Assembly (NCBI GenBank): GCA_035411425.1
Contig: DAONSX010000017.1
Coordinates: 1-44,458, forward strand
Source: TTA-H9 sp002071415
Lineage (GTDB): Bacteria; Bacteroidota; Bacteroidia; Bacteroidales; TTA-H9
Reading direction: 5' to 3'
DNA length: 44,458 bases
Shown: piece by piece, positions 1 through 9,200 of the stretch
Numbering within the stretch: position 1 is the first letter of the stretch
How the letters are laid out: each line of letters opens with the position of its first letter
The notes under the pieces: generated by a model
What the model was told of the DNA's origin: nothing
The model's database searches: none
What the model saw: the letters and a program-made list of their open reading frames with translations, nothing else
Translations under genes and position numbers: made by a program

Positions 1-1
1 C

Positions 2-181
2 AGTTTATTTGCGCAACAAGACCCACCACTACCGCCAGGTGATGCAAGTGGTAATGATAATAAAGCACCTCGTAATGGAGCTCCTTTAGGCAGTGGCATA
101 GGTTTACTATTAGCCATGGGTGCTGCTTATGGTGGCAAGAAGGTATATGATTACCGCAAGCATAAGAAGGAAGATAATTAA
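2..181 (+). CDS. 3' end of a small exported protein with a Bacteroidetes C-terminal sorting-like tail (partial)
   Basis: The left edge cuts this gene; 59 residues and a TAA stop remain. The visible part has a polar proline/glycine/asparagine-rich stretch (QQDPPLPPGDASGNDN), then a short motif GAPLGSG, a hydrophobic segment (IGLLLAMGAAYGGKKVY) and a basic end (DYRKHKKEDN). A motif, a single hydrophobic helix and a positive cluster is the classic layout of protein-sorting tails. It resembles the Bacteroidetes tails that NCBI names PID-CTERM, although the exact PID motif is not seen here. The protein is probably exported and then anchored or processed at the inner membrane; that is inference, because the signal peptide lies outside the window. 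A hairpin terminator follows within 30 bases. Confidence 0.6.
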   Translation, partial: SLFAQQDPPLPPGDASGNDNKAPRNGAPLGSGIGLLLAMGAAYGGKKVYDYRKHKKEDN

Positions 182-204
182 ACCTGAGTTAAGGAGGTGG
201 ATAG

Positions 205-244
205 AGCCATGTTTTCTCACTAAAGAGGAGGCATGGCTTTTTTA
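205..244 (+). terminator. Rho-independent terminator after the partial exported-protein gene
   Basis: AGCCATG at 205-211 pairs with CATGGCT at 232-238, and the stem runs straight into a T tract at 238-243. The loop is about 20 bases. It lies 23 bases past the stop of the first gene and has the right orientation for it. Confidence 0.75.
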
Positions 245-321
245 GTAAAAAGGGAATGGAGTTTGGGAGTTAAAAATTGAAAGGCTGAAAATATTCTATC
301 ATTTAAGAAAAAATTCATAAA

Positions 322-1662
322 TTAAACACGGATAGTTCCCTCCTCCTCTCGTCTTCTCATCTCCTTTCCTCCGTTTTCCCTTCCTCCCTTTTTAAGCCGT
401 TGCAAATCGGAGGGTTTCAGAATAAGGAGTTCTTTGAACGAAAGTCTGCTATATTTCTGGAATACAAAAAGAAATATAATTGTAGCGAAAGCATAACTAA
501 AATTGGTAGCCATTGCCGAGCCAATAATGCCATATCGAGGTATCCAGAGCAAGTTGAGGATAATATTCAACAGAAGGGAAGGTATCAGCGTCATGACGCT
601 AAGCATGGGTTTTCCCAAACCCGCGAAATAGCTTTCGATGATTCTGAAGATCATGAAGATGACAATACCTGGCAAGATGGTTTGAACGACACGAATACTG
701 GGAATGAAGGATTTTCCAAAAATCAAGGGCAGCAAAGGAGGAGTAAGGGCAATGAGAACCAAAGCGGCAATCAATGCTGCAGGCAGACAAATACGCACCA
801 TCAGGGCAGTGGTTTTGGCCATCATTCTTTCATTGGTCGCATTAGCCGTCCGACTCATCAGAACAACTCCAATGGCATAAGGCAATAGCCATAATTGTTC
901 GGTAACGGAAACGCCAAGAGCATAATAACCAATTTCAGAAGGTTTGGCTAATTTCTGGAGCAAAAGAATATCCACTTTATAATTCAATTGAAGCATAACG
1001 AAGGCCAAAGCAAAACCCAAACCCTTACTGGCGAGGCTTTTGAGAATTTTGGTATCGAAACGGAAACTAAGGGCATATTGATGGTGAATGCGCAAGAGGA
1101 ACACGAAAAATATAGTGGCTGTGGCTAATAAATTGGCTATAAGTGCTCCTGTGATGCCCCATTGAAGAATGCCAACCGTAATGGCAGTCAAAATTAGATT
1201 GAGAGTAACCGGTATCCAGTAAATCTTATTCGATGTTTGAATATCTTCCTTGCCAATAAATATTCCAGATGTATAGATGTTACCCAGTGCGAATGGAATA
1301 ATGCACAAAGCCAGTAAAATCCAATTGGTTTCGAGCAATGGATTATTCAATATGGCATAAGCAATAGCCGATACGATGATCCCAACAGTAGAAGTCATAC
1401 ACAACATCACATAGATGGAAGAAATGGTTTGGCATTCGTTAAATTTTTTATGGCCTAGATGGAATACAGCCGAACGGCTCATTCCCAATTGCACCAAACC
1501 CATTACCACTTGAGGCACAACATATAAGGAAGTAAAGAGGCCATATCCTTGGGGGCCAAGAACTCGTGAAAGCAGAATGCTTATGCCCAGAGTACTGACC
1601 ATGGCCAGAATATTACTGCCCATTACTCCGCTAATATCTCTTATAAGGCTATGTTTTGCCAT
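322..1662 (-). CDS. Polysaccharide (O-antigen) flippase, Wzx/MATE-like family
   Basis: A membrane protein of 446 residues with 12 or more hydrophobic segments. It starts MAKHSLIRDISGVMGSNIL and continues with SRVLGPQGYGLFTSLYVVPQ, the N-terminal pattern of lipid-linked oligosaccharide flippases (the GPQGYG/GPEGYG turn after helix 1). Such proteins move undecaprenyl-linked sugar repeats across the inner membrane. The reading frame stays open to 1749, but that would overlap the divergent aminotransferase gene. The ATG at 1662 aligns with the family start and leaves an 81-base divergent gap. The last 30 residues or so are a highly charged Gly/Arg/Glu/Lys tail coded by a polypyrimidine tract and look non-conserved. 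With the neighbouring WecE-type enzyme this suggests one surface-polysaccharide pathway. Confidence 0.85.
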   Translation of the reverse strand: MAKHSLIRDISGVMGSNILAMVSTLGISILLSRVLGPQGYGLFTSLYVVPQVVMGLVQLGMSRSAVFHLGHKKFNECQTISSIYVMLCMTSTVGIIVSAIAYAILNNPLLETNWILLALCIIPFALGNIYTSGIFIGKEDIQTSNKIYWIPVTLNLILTAITVGILQWGITGALIANLLATATIFFVFLLRIHHQYALSFRFDTKILKSLASKGLGFALAFVMLQLNYKVDILLLQKLAKPSEIGYYALGVSVTEQLWLLPYAIGVVLMSRTANATNERMMAKTTALMVRICLPAALIAALVLIALTPPLLPLIFGKSFIPSIRVVQTILPGIVIFMIFRIIESYFAGLGKPMLSVMTLIPSLLLNIILNLLWIPRYGIIGSAMATNFSYAFATIIFLFVFQKYSRLSFKELLILKPSDLQRLKKGGRENGGKEMRRREEEGTIRV

Positions 1663-1743
1663 AAATTCATATGCGAAGGTAAGGATTTCGACCCGAGCAC
1701 GAGAATATGTAATTTCGCAGCCTAAACCACAAATTAAACAAAG

Positions 1744-2913
1744 GTGCATATTCCTTTCAACAAACCCTATTTTGGCCCGCGAGAAGCGTTTGCTACTCTT
1801 GGTGTGGCACTAAGTGGTCAATTTTCGGGTAATGGGAAATACACCCAAAGGTGTCAGACATTTTTTGAAAAGAGGTTTCATTTTGCAAAGACTTTACTTA
1901 CCACTTCATGCAGCGATGCTTTGGAAATGGCAGCCATTCTTTCGGAAGTTGGGCCAGGCGATGAAGTCATCATGCCTTCGTTTACATTTCCTTCCACCGC
2001 CAATGCCTTCCTACTGAGGGGAGCCAAAATCGTCTTTGCCGATACCTTACCTGATATTCCCAACATCGATCCAAAAGCCATAGAAAACCTCATTACGCCA
2101 AAAACACGCGCAATTGTGGTGGTTCATTATTGCGGCATATCCTGCGACATGGAGGCCATTCAGCAATTGGCAAACAAGTATGGCCTTTTATTAATAGAAG
2201 ATGCAGCTCACTCCATCGATTCCTATTATAAAGGAAAACCCTTGGGGAGCTTTGGCCATCTAGCGGCCTTCTCATTTCACGAAACAAAAAACATCATCTC
2301 GGGAGAAGGTGGCTTATTGGTCGTAAACGATGAGCAATTTACGAAACGAGCCGAAATTATATGGGAAAAAGGTACCAACAGAGCTGCTTTCCAGCGTAAA
2401 GAAGTCAATAGATACGAATGGGTAGATATTGGTTCTTCTTTTTTGCCAGCCGAAATGGTAGCCGCTTTTCTTTATGCACAGTTAAGCAAATTCGATCGCA
2501 TTCAGAAGCTTCGTAAGAAAGTATGGCTTTCATATTATGAATACCTTAAGCCTTTAGAAGAAAAAGGATTTTTACAACTCCCCATCGTGCCTGAATATGC
2601 CAGCGTAAATGGAAATTTCTTCTATATCGCGGTGAAAGACGGTTACACTCGAGACGAATTGCTTAGATATCTGCAAAGCAGAGGCATACATGCCGTTTTC
2701 CATTATTTACCCCTTCATCAGAGCCCATTTTTTACTTTCCGACACGACGGACGAGCTCTGCCGCATACCGAAAAATTTTCGTCCACAATCATTCGTCTTC
2801 CCTTTTATCCAAGGCTCTCGAAAAGAAAGATCAAATTCGTTTGCAATGCTATTTCTTCCTTCTTCGAAAGCCCGCAAGCATATCCTGTCATGGTAGATCA
2901 TCAGATGAAATGA
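1744..2913 (+). CDS. wecE: dTDP-4-amino-4,6-dideoxygalactose transaminase (DegT/DnrJ/EryC1/StrS family, WecE/RffA type)
   Basis: A PLP enzyme of 389 residues that aminates dTDP-4-keto-6-deoxyglucose to dTDP-4-amino-4,6-dideoxygalactose (Fuc4N), a precursor for surface glycans. It closely follows E. coli WecE as I recall it: IPFNKP at the start, PGDEVIMPSFTFPSTANAF, LRGAKIVF, IEDAAHS around residue 152, FSFHETKN with the PLP lysine at K182, EKGTNR and DIGSS. Length is normal for the family. The start is GTG at 1744, because an in-frame TAA at 1735-1737 rules out anything further upstream and MHIPFNKP matches the family N terminus. It is divergent from the flippase gene. The sugar specificity is inferred from similarity only. 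Confidence 0.88.
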   Translation: MHIPFNKPYFGPREAFATLGVALSGQFSGNGKYTQRCQTFFEKRFHFAKTLLTTSCSDALEMAAILSEVGPGDEVIMPSFTFPSTANAFLLRGAKIVFADTLPDIPNIDPKAIENLITPKTRAIVVVHYCGISCDMEAIQQLANKYGLLLIEDAAHSIDSYYKGKPLGSFGHLAAFSFHETKNIISGEGGLLVVNDEQFTKRAEIIWEKGTNRAAFQRKEVNRYEWVDIGSSFLPAEMVAAFLYAQLSKFDRIQKLRKKVWLSYYEYLKPLEEKGFLQLPIVPEYASVNGNFFYIAVKDGYTRDELLRYLQSRGIHAVFHYLPLHQSPFFTFRHDGRALPHTEKFSSTIIRLPFYPRLSKRKIKFVCNAISSFFESPQAYPVMVDHQMK

Positions 2914-3072
2914 AAAAAAATTCATGGAATCATCCATCTGTTATCCCTCATTCATGAATTCTTGAATAAAAGATTGATTTTGAGTTAAAAACCAAAAAAT
3001 ATTCTCTAACATAAAAATTGGACGGATATTGGAATATGTTAAATTTTCTTGAAATTTTATTTTTACGAGCAA

Positions 3073-3099
3073 TTTGTAAGAATATTTGTTATACATTTG
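3073..3099 (+). promoter_or_regulatory. Candidate Bacteroidetes-type promoter for tetR
   Basis: TTTG at 3073-3076 and TACATTTG at 3092-3099 match the -33 (TTTG) and -7 (TAnnTTTG) elements. The 15-base spacing is shorter than usual, so the -33 part is uncertain. Transcription would start near 3105, directly before the palindrome at 3106-3133. Confidence 0.5.
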
Positions 3100-3105
3100 C
3101 ACGTC

Positions 3106-3133
3106 GAAAACTTAAAAAGTTTTTTAAGTTTTC
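3106..3133. promoter_or_regulatory. 13-bp perfect palindrome, candidate TetR operator
   Basis: GAAAACTTAAAAA (3106-3118) and TTTTTAAGTTTTC (3121-3133) are perfect inverted repeats around a two-base GT spacer. The site lies just downstream of the TACATTTG box and 12 bases before the tetR start codon. A TetR dimer bound there would block its own operon, which is the usual arrangement for this family. Binding is inferred. Confidence 0.6.
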
Positions 3134-3145
3134 AAATGGGTAAAA

Positions 3146-3766
3146 ATGTTAAGAGACAATATCATCAATACTTCAGTCAAGCTTTTCAGGAGCATGGGTA
3201 TACGGAGCGTAACCATGGAAATGGTTGCTGATGAGATCGGTATATCGAAACGTACTTTATATGAACATTTCAAGACGAAGGACGAGTTGGTGGAGACCTG
3301 TGTACATTCAGAACTTAATCGGCTGATAGGAAAAGACACTTCTATTATTGAAAGGAGTTCTCACATTATAGAAACCTACCTTTTGTTTATGTGGAGTCAT
3401 ATTCAGGAATTACGTCAAACCAATTATCTATTTATAAAGGACTTGAGGCAGCTTTATCCGAGCAGCCTCTATTGCATGACTACTGAATTTGAATCGAGAA
3501 TCAAGGAAGGGATAAAAAATTTCATTGAAAAGGGGAAAGGGCAGAACATCTTCAGGCCTGAAATAAATGTAGAATTAGCAACGATTATTTTATTCGAACA
3601 ATTGCAAATGTTAATGGAAAATAGTGAAAAAATATTTTCGATGCATTACTTTTCACCCGCCGAAGTATTCGAGCACATTTCCATCAATTTCATACGGGGG
3701 ATGGCTACCAAAGAAGGAGTCGAATTAATTGATCATTATTACAATGAGCACCAGCTAACCAATTAA
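3146..3766 (+). CDS. TetR/AcrR family transcriptional regulator of the efflux operon
   Basis: A protein of 206 residues. The N-terminal 50 residues form a TetR helix-turn-helix: NTSVKLFRSMGIRSVTMEMV, then ADEIGISKRTLYEHFKTKDE, with the signature KRTLYEHF at the recognition helix. The remainder is a helical ligand-binding/dimerisation domain with no recognisable ligand signature. It is the first gene before tolC, adaptor and RND pump genes on the same strand (53-base gap to tolC), so it probably represses that operon and responds to a pump substrate. A long palindrome directly before the start codon is the likely operator. Confidence 0.9.
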   Translation: MLRDNIINTSVKLFRSMGIRSVTMEMVADEIGISKRTLYEHFKTKDELVETCVHSELNRLIGKDTSIIERSSHIIETYLLFMWSHIQELRQTNYLFIKDLRQLYPSSLYCMTTEFESRIKEGIKNFIEKGKGQNIFRPEINVELATIILFEQLQMLMENSEKIFSMHYFSPAEVFEHISINFIRGMATKEGVELIDHYYNEHQLTN

Positions 3767-3819
3767 ACCATTTCAAAAGAGATTATCCAATATCAGAATA
3801 TAAACAATAGACACGAGAT

Positions 3820-5157
3820 ATGAAAGTAAACTTAAAAATGATTCTTTGGGGAAGCCTGTTTATCGGTTTCTTTTTACTTTGCAGCATAGAATTAAAGAGC
3901 CAAAACGATACCTTGAGGTTAACGCTTCAACAAGCTGTTGACAGGGCTATCGAGCAAAACCTCTTACAGCAGGTTTCCTCACTCGAGATCGAGAGAAAAC
4001 AAGCCAAGGTTCAGGAGTATATGGCAGCCTTGTATCCAACGATTCAGGGCAGTGGAAGTTATACGCGTAACATCAAGAAACCCGTTATCTTCATGCCGCC
4101 CGAATCGCCTTTTGGCCCTACTCTTAAAATAGGATCGGATAATGCCTACTCAGGTTCGCTTACCTTTTCACTTCCTTTGTTTGCGATGAATGTTTATGAA
4201 TCTATCAAATTAGGAAAGATGGATGCCGAATTAAGCGTAGAAAAAGAAAGGGAAAACCGAATCAACCTCACCGCCAATGTTAGAAATACTTATTATAATG
4301 TATTGTTACTGCAACAAACGGTTCAGGTGTATAATAGAAGTTATCAGAACGCCATCGAAAACCTAAAAAATATTCAGCAAATGCAGGCTAATGGATTGGT
4401 ATCGGAATACGATGCTATCAGAGCGAAGGTTCAGGTAGATAATCTTTATCCCAATCTTTTACAGGCTGAAAATATCTATCAGAATCTCCTCAACATATTT
4501 AAAATAGTATTGAATATCGATACCGATACTCCTTTGGTTTTGGATGAGACAGAATTACTAAAGGTGCAACTGGAAGAACTCGACACCATTCCTTCTACAT
4601 GGTATCATGATAATCCGACTTTGAGGCAGTTTGGAATCAATCGTCGACTCTTGGGCATTCAGAAGCAAATGATTCGCAATAGCAATATTCCCATATTGGC
4701 AGCATTTGGCAGCTATACTTATCAAACACAGGCCAACGATTTCAAATTTGGCGATTACAATTGGGTGGCTTCTTCTGCAATAGGTTTACAGCTTTCCGTT
4801 CCGATTTTCAAAGGATTTTCGATGCGCCGTCAACTGAGCCAAGCCGAAATAGGTTTGCGTCAGCTCGATCTTCAGGAAACCTATACACGCAATAATCTTG
4901 AGGCTCAGATTCAAAATGCTAAGAATGCTATTTTTGCTGCCATTAAAAAGGTGAATGCAGCCCAAGGCAATGTTGAACTTGCTCAGAAGGGATATCAGAT
5001 TGCCCGTACACGATACAATACTGGACAGGCCACATTGGTCGAACTGAATGATGCAGAGAACGCCATGATGCAAGCCAAGCTCAATCTCATCCAGGCCAGA
5101 TCGGAATATCTAACTGCCAGAAATGAATACCAAAAGATTATCGGCAAAACATTGTAA
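3820..5157 (+). CDS. TolC-family outer membrane efflux protein
   Basis: A protein of 445 residues with an N-terminal signal sequence (hydrophobic residues about 7-24). Two outer-membrane efflux repeats follow, with the long heptad-like helices expected of TolC. The first begins LRLTLQQAVDRAIEQN near residue 33. The second ends in NTGQATLVELNDAENAMMQA and then LNLIQARSEYLTARNEYQKI, the typical C-terminal signature. It should form the outer-membrane channel that works with the adaptor and pump encoded immediately downstream. Length is usual for the family. Confidence 0.92.
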   Translation: MKVNLKMILWGSLFIGFFLLCSIELKSQNDTLRLTLQQAVDRAIEQNLLQQVSSLEIERKQAKVQEYMAALYPTIQGSGSYTRNIKKPVIFMPPESPFGPTLKIGSDNAYSGSLTFSLPLFAMNVYESIKLGKMDAELSVEKERENRINLTANVRNTYYNVLLLQQTVQVYNRSYQNAIENLKNIQQMQANGLVSEYDAIRAKVQVDNLYPNLLQAENIYQNLLNIFKIVLNIDTDTPLVLDETELLKVQLEELDTIPSTWYHDNPTLRQFGINRRLLGIQKQMIRNSNIPILAAFGSYTYQTQANDFKFGDYNWVASSAIGLQLSVPIFKGFSMRRQLSQAEIGLRQLDLQETYTRNNLEAQIQNAKNAIFAAIKKVNAAQGNVELAQKGYQIARTRYNTGQATLVELNDAENAMMQAKLNLIQARSEYLTARNEYQKIIGKTL

Positions 5158-5202
5158 TTGCAATATAAAATAATTATACAAGAATAAAACATACAACCAA
5201 CT

Positions 5203-6246
5203 ATGAAAAAGAAAAACTTCATGGCAATAATGCTGCTTATAAGCGTAACCTTTCTGGTTTCATGCAGCAACCACAAAAAAGAATCCGATGCTACAATGCA
5301 ACAAACCCCAAATGTAGTAACGGCCCCTATTGAATTCACCAATATCGAGCGGATGATCAAATATCCGGTCTCCATTCTTGCCTATAAGGAAAATCATCTT
5401 GCTCCGGCAACTGCGGGGAGAGTAGAAAAAATCCTCGTCGATGTGGGTGATCGTGTAAGAGCCGGTCAGGTGGTTGCTCAGCTCGACCGCACCAATTACC
5501 AGCAAGCCTATATTCAATATCAAAAAATACGTTTGGATTTGATGCGCATGGATTCTCTGTTGAAAGTCGGAGCAATCGCCCCACAGCAATACGATCAGGT
5601 AAAGATGCAATATGATATAGCCAAGACCAATCTTGAATTTCTCGAAGACAACACCACCTTGAAATCGCCCATCAATGGAGAAGTTACGGGAAAATACCTC
5701 AATGATGGTGAGATCTTTACTATGAGCCCTGCAGCAGGCGTTGGCAAACCTGCTATTGTGTCTATCATGCAACTGGATCGTTTAAAATTGCTAGTGGGCG
5801 TTTCATCAAAATATCTTCCCAATATCAAAAGAGGCATGAAGGTGGATGTTACTTCAGAAATTTATCCTGGAAAAATTTTCTCGGGAAGCATCGACAAGAT
5901 TTACCCTATCGTAGATAATATGAGTAAAACTTTCACTGTAGAGGTAATTATCAATAATGAGGGTCGTATATTAAGGCCAGGCATATTTGCTACTGCCTCC
6001 ATCGATATTGGTAAGGACCAGGTTTTGGTCATTCCTTCTTTTGTAATTCAGAAACAATCGGGAACCAACGAACGCTTCGTATTTATATATAAAGATGGGA
6101 AAGCCATACGCAAAATCATAGAAGTTGGAGATGTTTTGGACGATAAGGTCGAAATAGTGAGCGGCTTGAATCAAGGCGATGAATTAATTGTCGAAGGACA
6201 AATGGTTATTAAGGATGGACAGGCTGTAAATCGTATATCAAGGTAA
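5203..6246 (+). CDS. RND efflux periplasmic adaptor (membrane fusion) lipoprotein
   Basis: A protein of 347 residues. The signal peptide ends in a lipobox, FLVSC, with the lipidated cysteine at position 21, so it should be anchored to the periplasmic face of a membrane. A biotinyl/lipoyl-like hairpin follows (AGRVEKILVDVGDRVRAGQV), with an alpha-helical hairpin around residues 100-140, a second lipoyl half (LKSPINGEVTGKYLNDGEIF), a beta-barrel domain and the membrane-proximal end (VEIVSGLNQGDELIVEG). This is the standard HlyD/AcrA-type architecture. It lies 45 bases after tolC and 39 bases before the pump gene, consistent with one operon. Confidence 0.92.
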   Translation: MKKKNFMAIMLLISVTFLVSCSNHKKESDATMQQTPNVVTAPIEFTNIERMIKYPVSILAYKENHLAPATAGRVEKILVDVGDRVRAGQVVAQLDRTNYQQAYIQYQKIRLDLMRMDSLLKVGAIAPQQYDQVKMQYDIAKTNLEFLEDNTTLKSPINGEVTGKYLNDGEIFTMSPAAGVGKPAIVSIMQLDRLKLLVGVSSKYLPNIKRGMKVDVTSEIYPGKIFSGSIDKIYPIVDNMSKTFTVEVIINNEGRILRPGIFATASIDIGKDQVLVIPSFVIQKQSGTNERFVFIYKDGKAIRKIIEVGDVLDDKVEIVSGLNQGDELIVEGQMVIKDGQAVNRISR

Positions 6247-6285
6247 ACCCTGTCGGAAACTTAAAATTTTTAAAATCGAAAATAT

Positions 6286-9200
6286 ATGAGTTTATATAGT
6301 GAATCAGTAAGAAAGCCCATTACAACCATAATGATTTTTGTGGCTGTGATTGTGTTGGGAATATTTTCGTTAATAAATTTACCCATTGATTTAATGCCCG
6401 ACATGGATATTCCGGCGATGAGTGTGATTACTTATTACCCGGGTGCCAGTGCGGAGGATATAGAGGTGAATGTAACCAAGCCTCTTGAAAATCAATTAAA
6501 CTCTTTACAGAATTTAAAGAAGGTCATTTCCACCAGCAAGGATAATATCTCATTCATTCTTATCCAGTTTGAGTATGGAACCAATATGGATCAGGCAAGT
6601 AATGATGTAAGAGATTTACTTAGTCTTATCGAAAAAACCTTGCCCGATCAAGCCGAAAAACCCACCTTATTCAAGTTCAATTCTTCCATGATGCCGGTTG
6701 TAATTTATGGAGTAACAGCTCAAGAAAGTTATCCGGCGCTCGAAAAGCTCATCGACGAACGTATCACAGAAAGGCTTAGCCGTATTGATGGAGTAGGTGC
6801 AGTCACGGTAATGGGCAAACCTGAACGTATTATTGATGTGAGAATAGACCCACGCAAGCTGGATTCATACGGCCTAACTCTGGAACAGATCGGAAACGTC
6901 ATTGGAGCCGAAAACCTTGCACTCCCAGCCGGTAGAATGGAAGTCGGGCAAATGGAATTCCCCGTAAGAACCAATGGAGAATTTAAAAGCAGCGATGTAG
7001 TAAAAGACATTGTTGTTTTCCGATCGAATGCAGGTTTAGTATATTTGAAAGACATAGCTCAAGTAAAGGATACCCTAAAATACATTTATGTAGATGAACG
7101 CATCGACGGGGAGGTGGGTGTAAGATTGATGGTACAGAAACAGAGTGGAGCCAATACTGTGCAAATTGCCAAATTAGTACGCGAAAGAATGGATGAACTC
7201 AGTAAGGAACTCCCTAAGGATGTTAAAATAGTTAAAATCGTCGATACATCTGAATTCATCCAAAATTCTATCAATAATCTATCGGAAACCCTATTATATG
7301 CCTTTATATTTGTTACTCTGGTAGTATTCATTTTTTTAGGCAGATGGCGTTCAACCTTTATCATCTTGCTTACCATCCCTGTCTCACTAATCGCTGCCTT
7401 TATCTTCCTTTACGCTATTGGTGGGACTTTGAATATCATATCGCTTTCGGCCCTTGCCATTGCGATTGGTATGGTAGTGGACGATGCCATTGTGGTATTG
7501 GAAAACATTACCAAACACCTCGAGCGAGGGAGTAATCCAATGGAAGCCGCAGTATTTGCCACAAGAGAAGTAGGTTTAGCCGTTGTGGCAAGCACCCTTG
7601 TAATCGTGGCAGTATTTTTCCCATTAACTTTAATGACTGGACTTACGGGAGTAGTATTTCGACAGTTAGGCTGGATCGTTAGCATTACTATTACCATTTC
7701 CGTTTTGGCAGCTTTGTCGCTCACTCCCATGCTTTCTTCGCGCATTTTAAAAAGCAATTTTTATTATAATTATCATCCTAATAAATCTTTAGCCGGTGTT
7801 AGCCGCTTCTGGGGTTACTTCGACGAATGGTATGCGAAGATTCTAAGCTATGCCCTTCGGCATAAGAAGCTTATCCTTTCATTGGCCTTCGTCATATTTA
7901 TCGGAAGCCTGTTCTTGTTTAAGTTCATTGGAACAGAATTCATTCCCGAACAAGATAATGGAAGAATAGGAATTAATATTGAAATTCCTCAGGGAGTAAG
8001 AATTGACGAATCCAAGAAATTGGCTCGCGATTTCGAAGAGGTTATGAAACAAAAATATCCCGAAATCGAATTAGTTTCGACCAGTATTGGCATAGATGAG
8101 GAGGGTTCGCTTGCAAGTGCCGTACAACGTGCAGGTTCTTACATTATCAATATAACCTTAAGATTGAGCAGTGCAGAGGAACGTTCGCGCAGCATTTACG
8201 ATATTGCCGATAGCTTGAGGAATGATCTGACAAAATATCCTATCATTGCTTCTTCTTATGTGAGTGTGGGTGGTTCGCGAAGTCAAATGGGTATATCTAT
8301 GGTGGGTGGTGGAGGAAATAATGTAGTCGTCAATATTTTTGGTTACGACATCAACAAAACTAATTATATTGCCGATCAGCTCTCCTCTTTCATGAAAACT
8401 CAACCCGGTTTCAGAGATGTTACCATTTCTCGTGATAAAGACCGTCTTGAACTTCAGGTAATACCTGATAGGACCAAACTGGCTCAATTAGGCATGAATA
8501 CGGCTATGCTGTCGAGTGCCATCAGAAATCGAGTGTTGGGATTTAAGGCCACAAAATACAGGGAAGAAGGCAACGAATACGATGTAATCGTAAAATATAA
8601 CGATGAAAATTTGGTGTCGGTGGATGACATACGAAACATTACGTTTCGTGGTCCTCAGGGCAATTTGATAAGGGTAAACGATGTGGCCGAAGTCAAGGAG
8701 GTTTATACAACTCCAAACATCGAACACGAAAACAAAATACGCGTTGTAAGGGTGGAGGCTTCACTCAAAGGAACTGACCTTGGAAAGGCAACGGCCCAGA
8801 TAAATTCGAAGCTAAAAACTCTCGATGTTCCCCCACAAATATTTGTCGAAATTAGTGGAGCAGCAAAAGACATGGCCGATACTTTCAGAGATTTGGGGCT
8901 GTTGTCCATTCTTATCCTTCTGCTCACTTATATCGTAATGGCTTCGCAATTCGAGTCATTGCGAGAACCTTTCATCATCATGTTTTCTGTACCTTTTGCC
9001 ATCACTGGAGTTCTAATATCATTATTCATCACACATACCAGCATTAATATCATTTCGGGCATTGGAATAGTTATGCTGATTGGAATTGCAGTAAAAAACT
9101 CCATTGTTCTTGTAGATTTCATCAACCTGCTCGTGGGCAGGGGCTATTCCATCAGGGATGCCATTATTGCCGGAGGTAAATCGAGGTTAAGACCTATTCT

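Noticed and set aside
400..888. A plus-strand open frame of 162 codons
   Set aside because: It lies wholly inside the flippase gene on the other strand and encodes a Gln/Asn/His-rich sequence without protein-like hydrophobic patterning.
2919..2960. Terminator after wecE
   Set aside because: AATTCATG and CATGAATT can pair, but the arms are 26 bases apart and no T run follows, so it is too weak to call.
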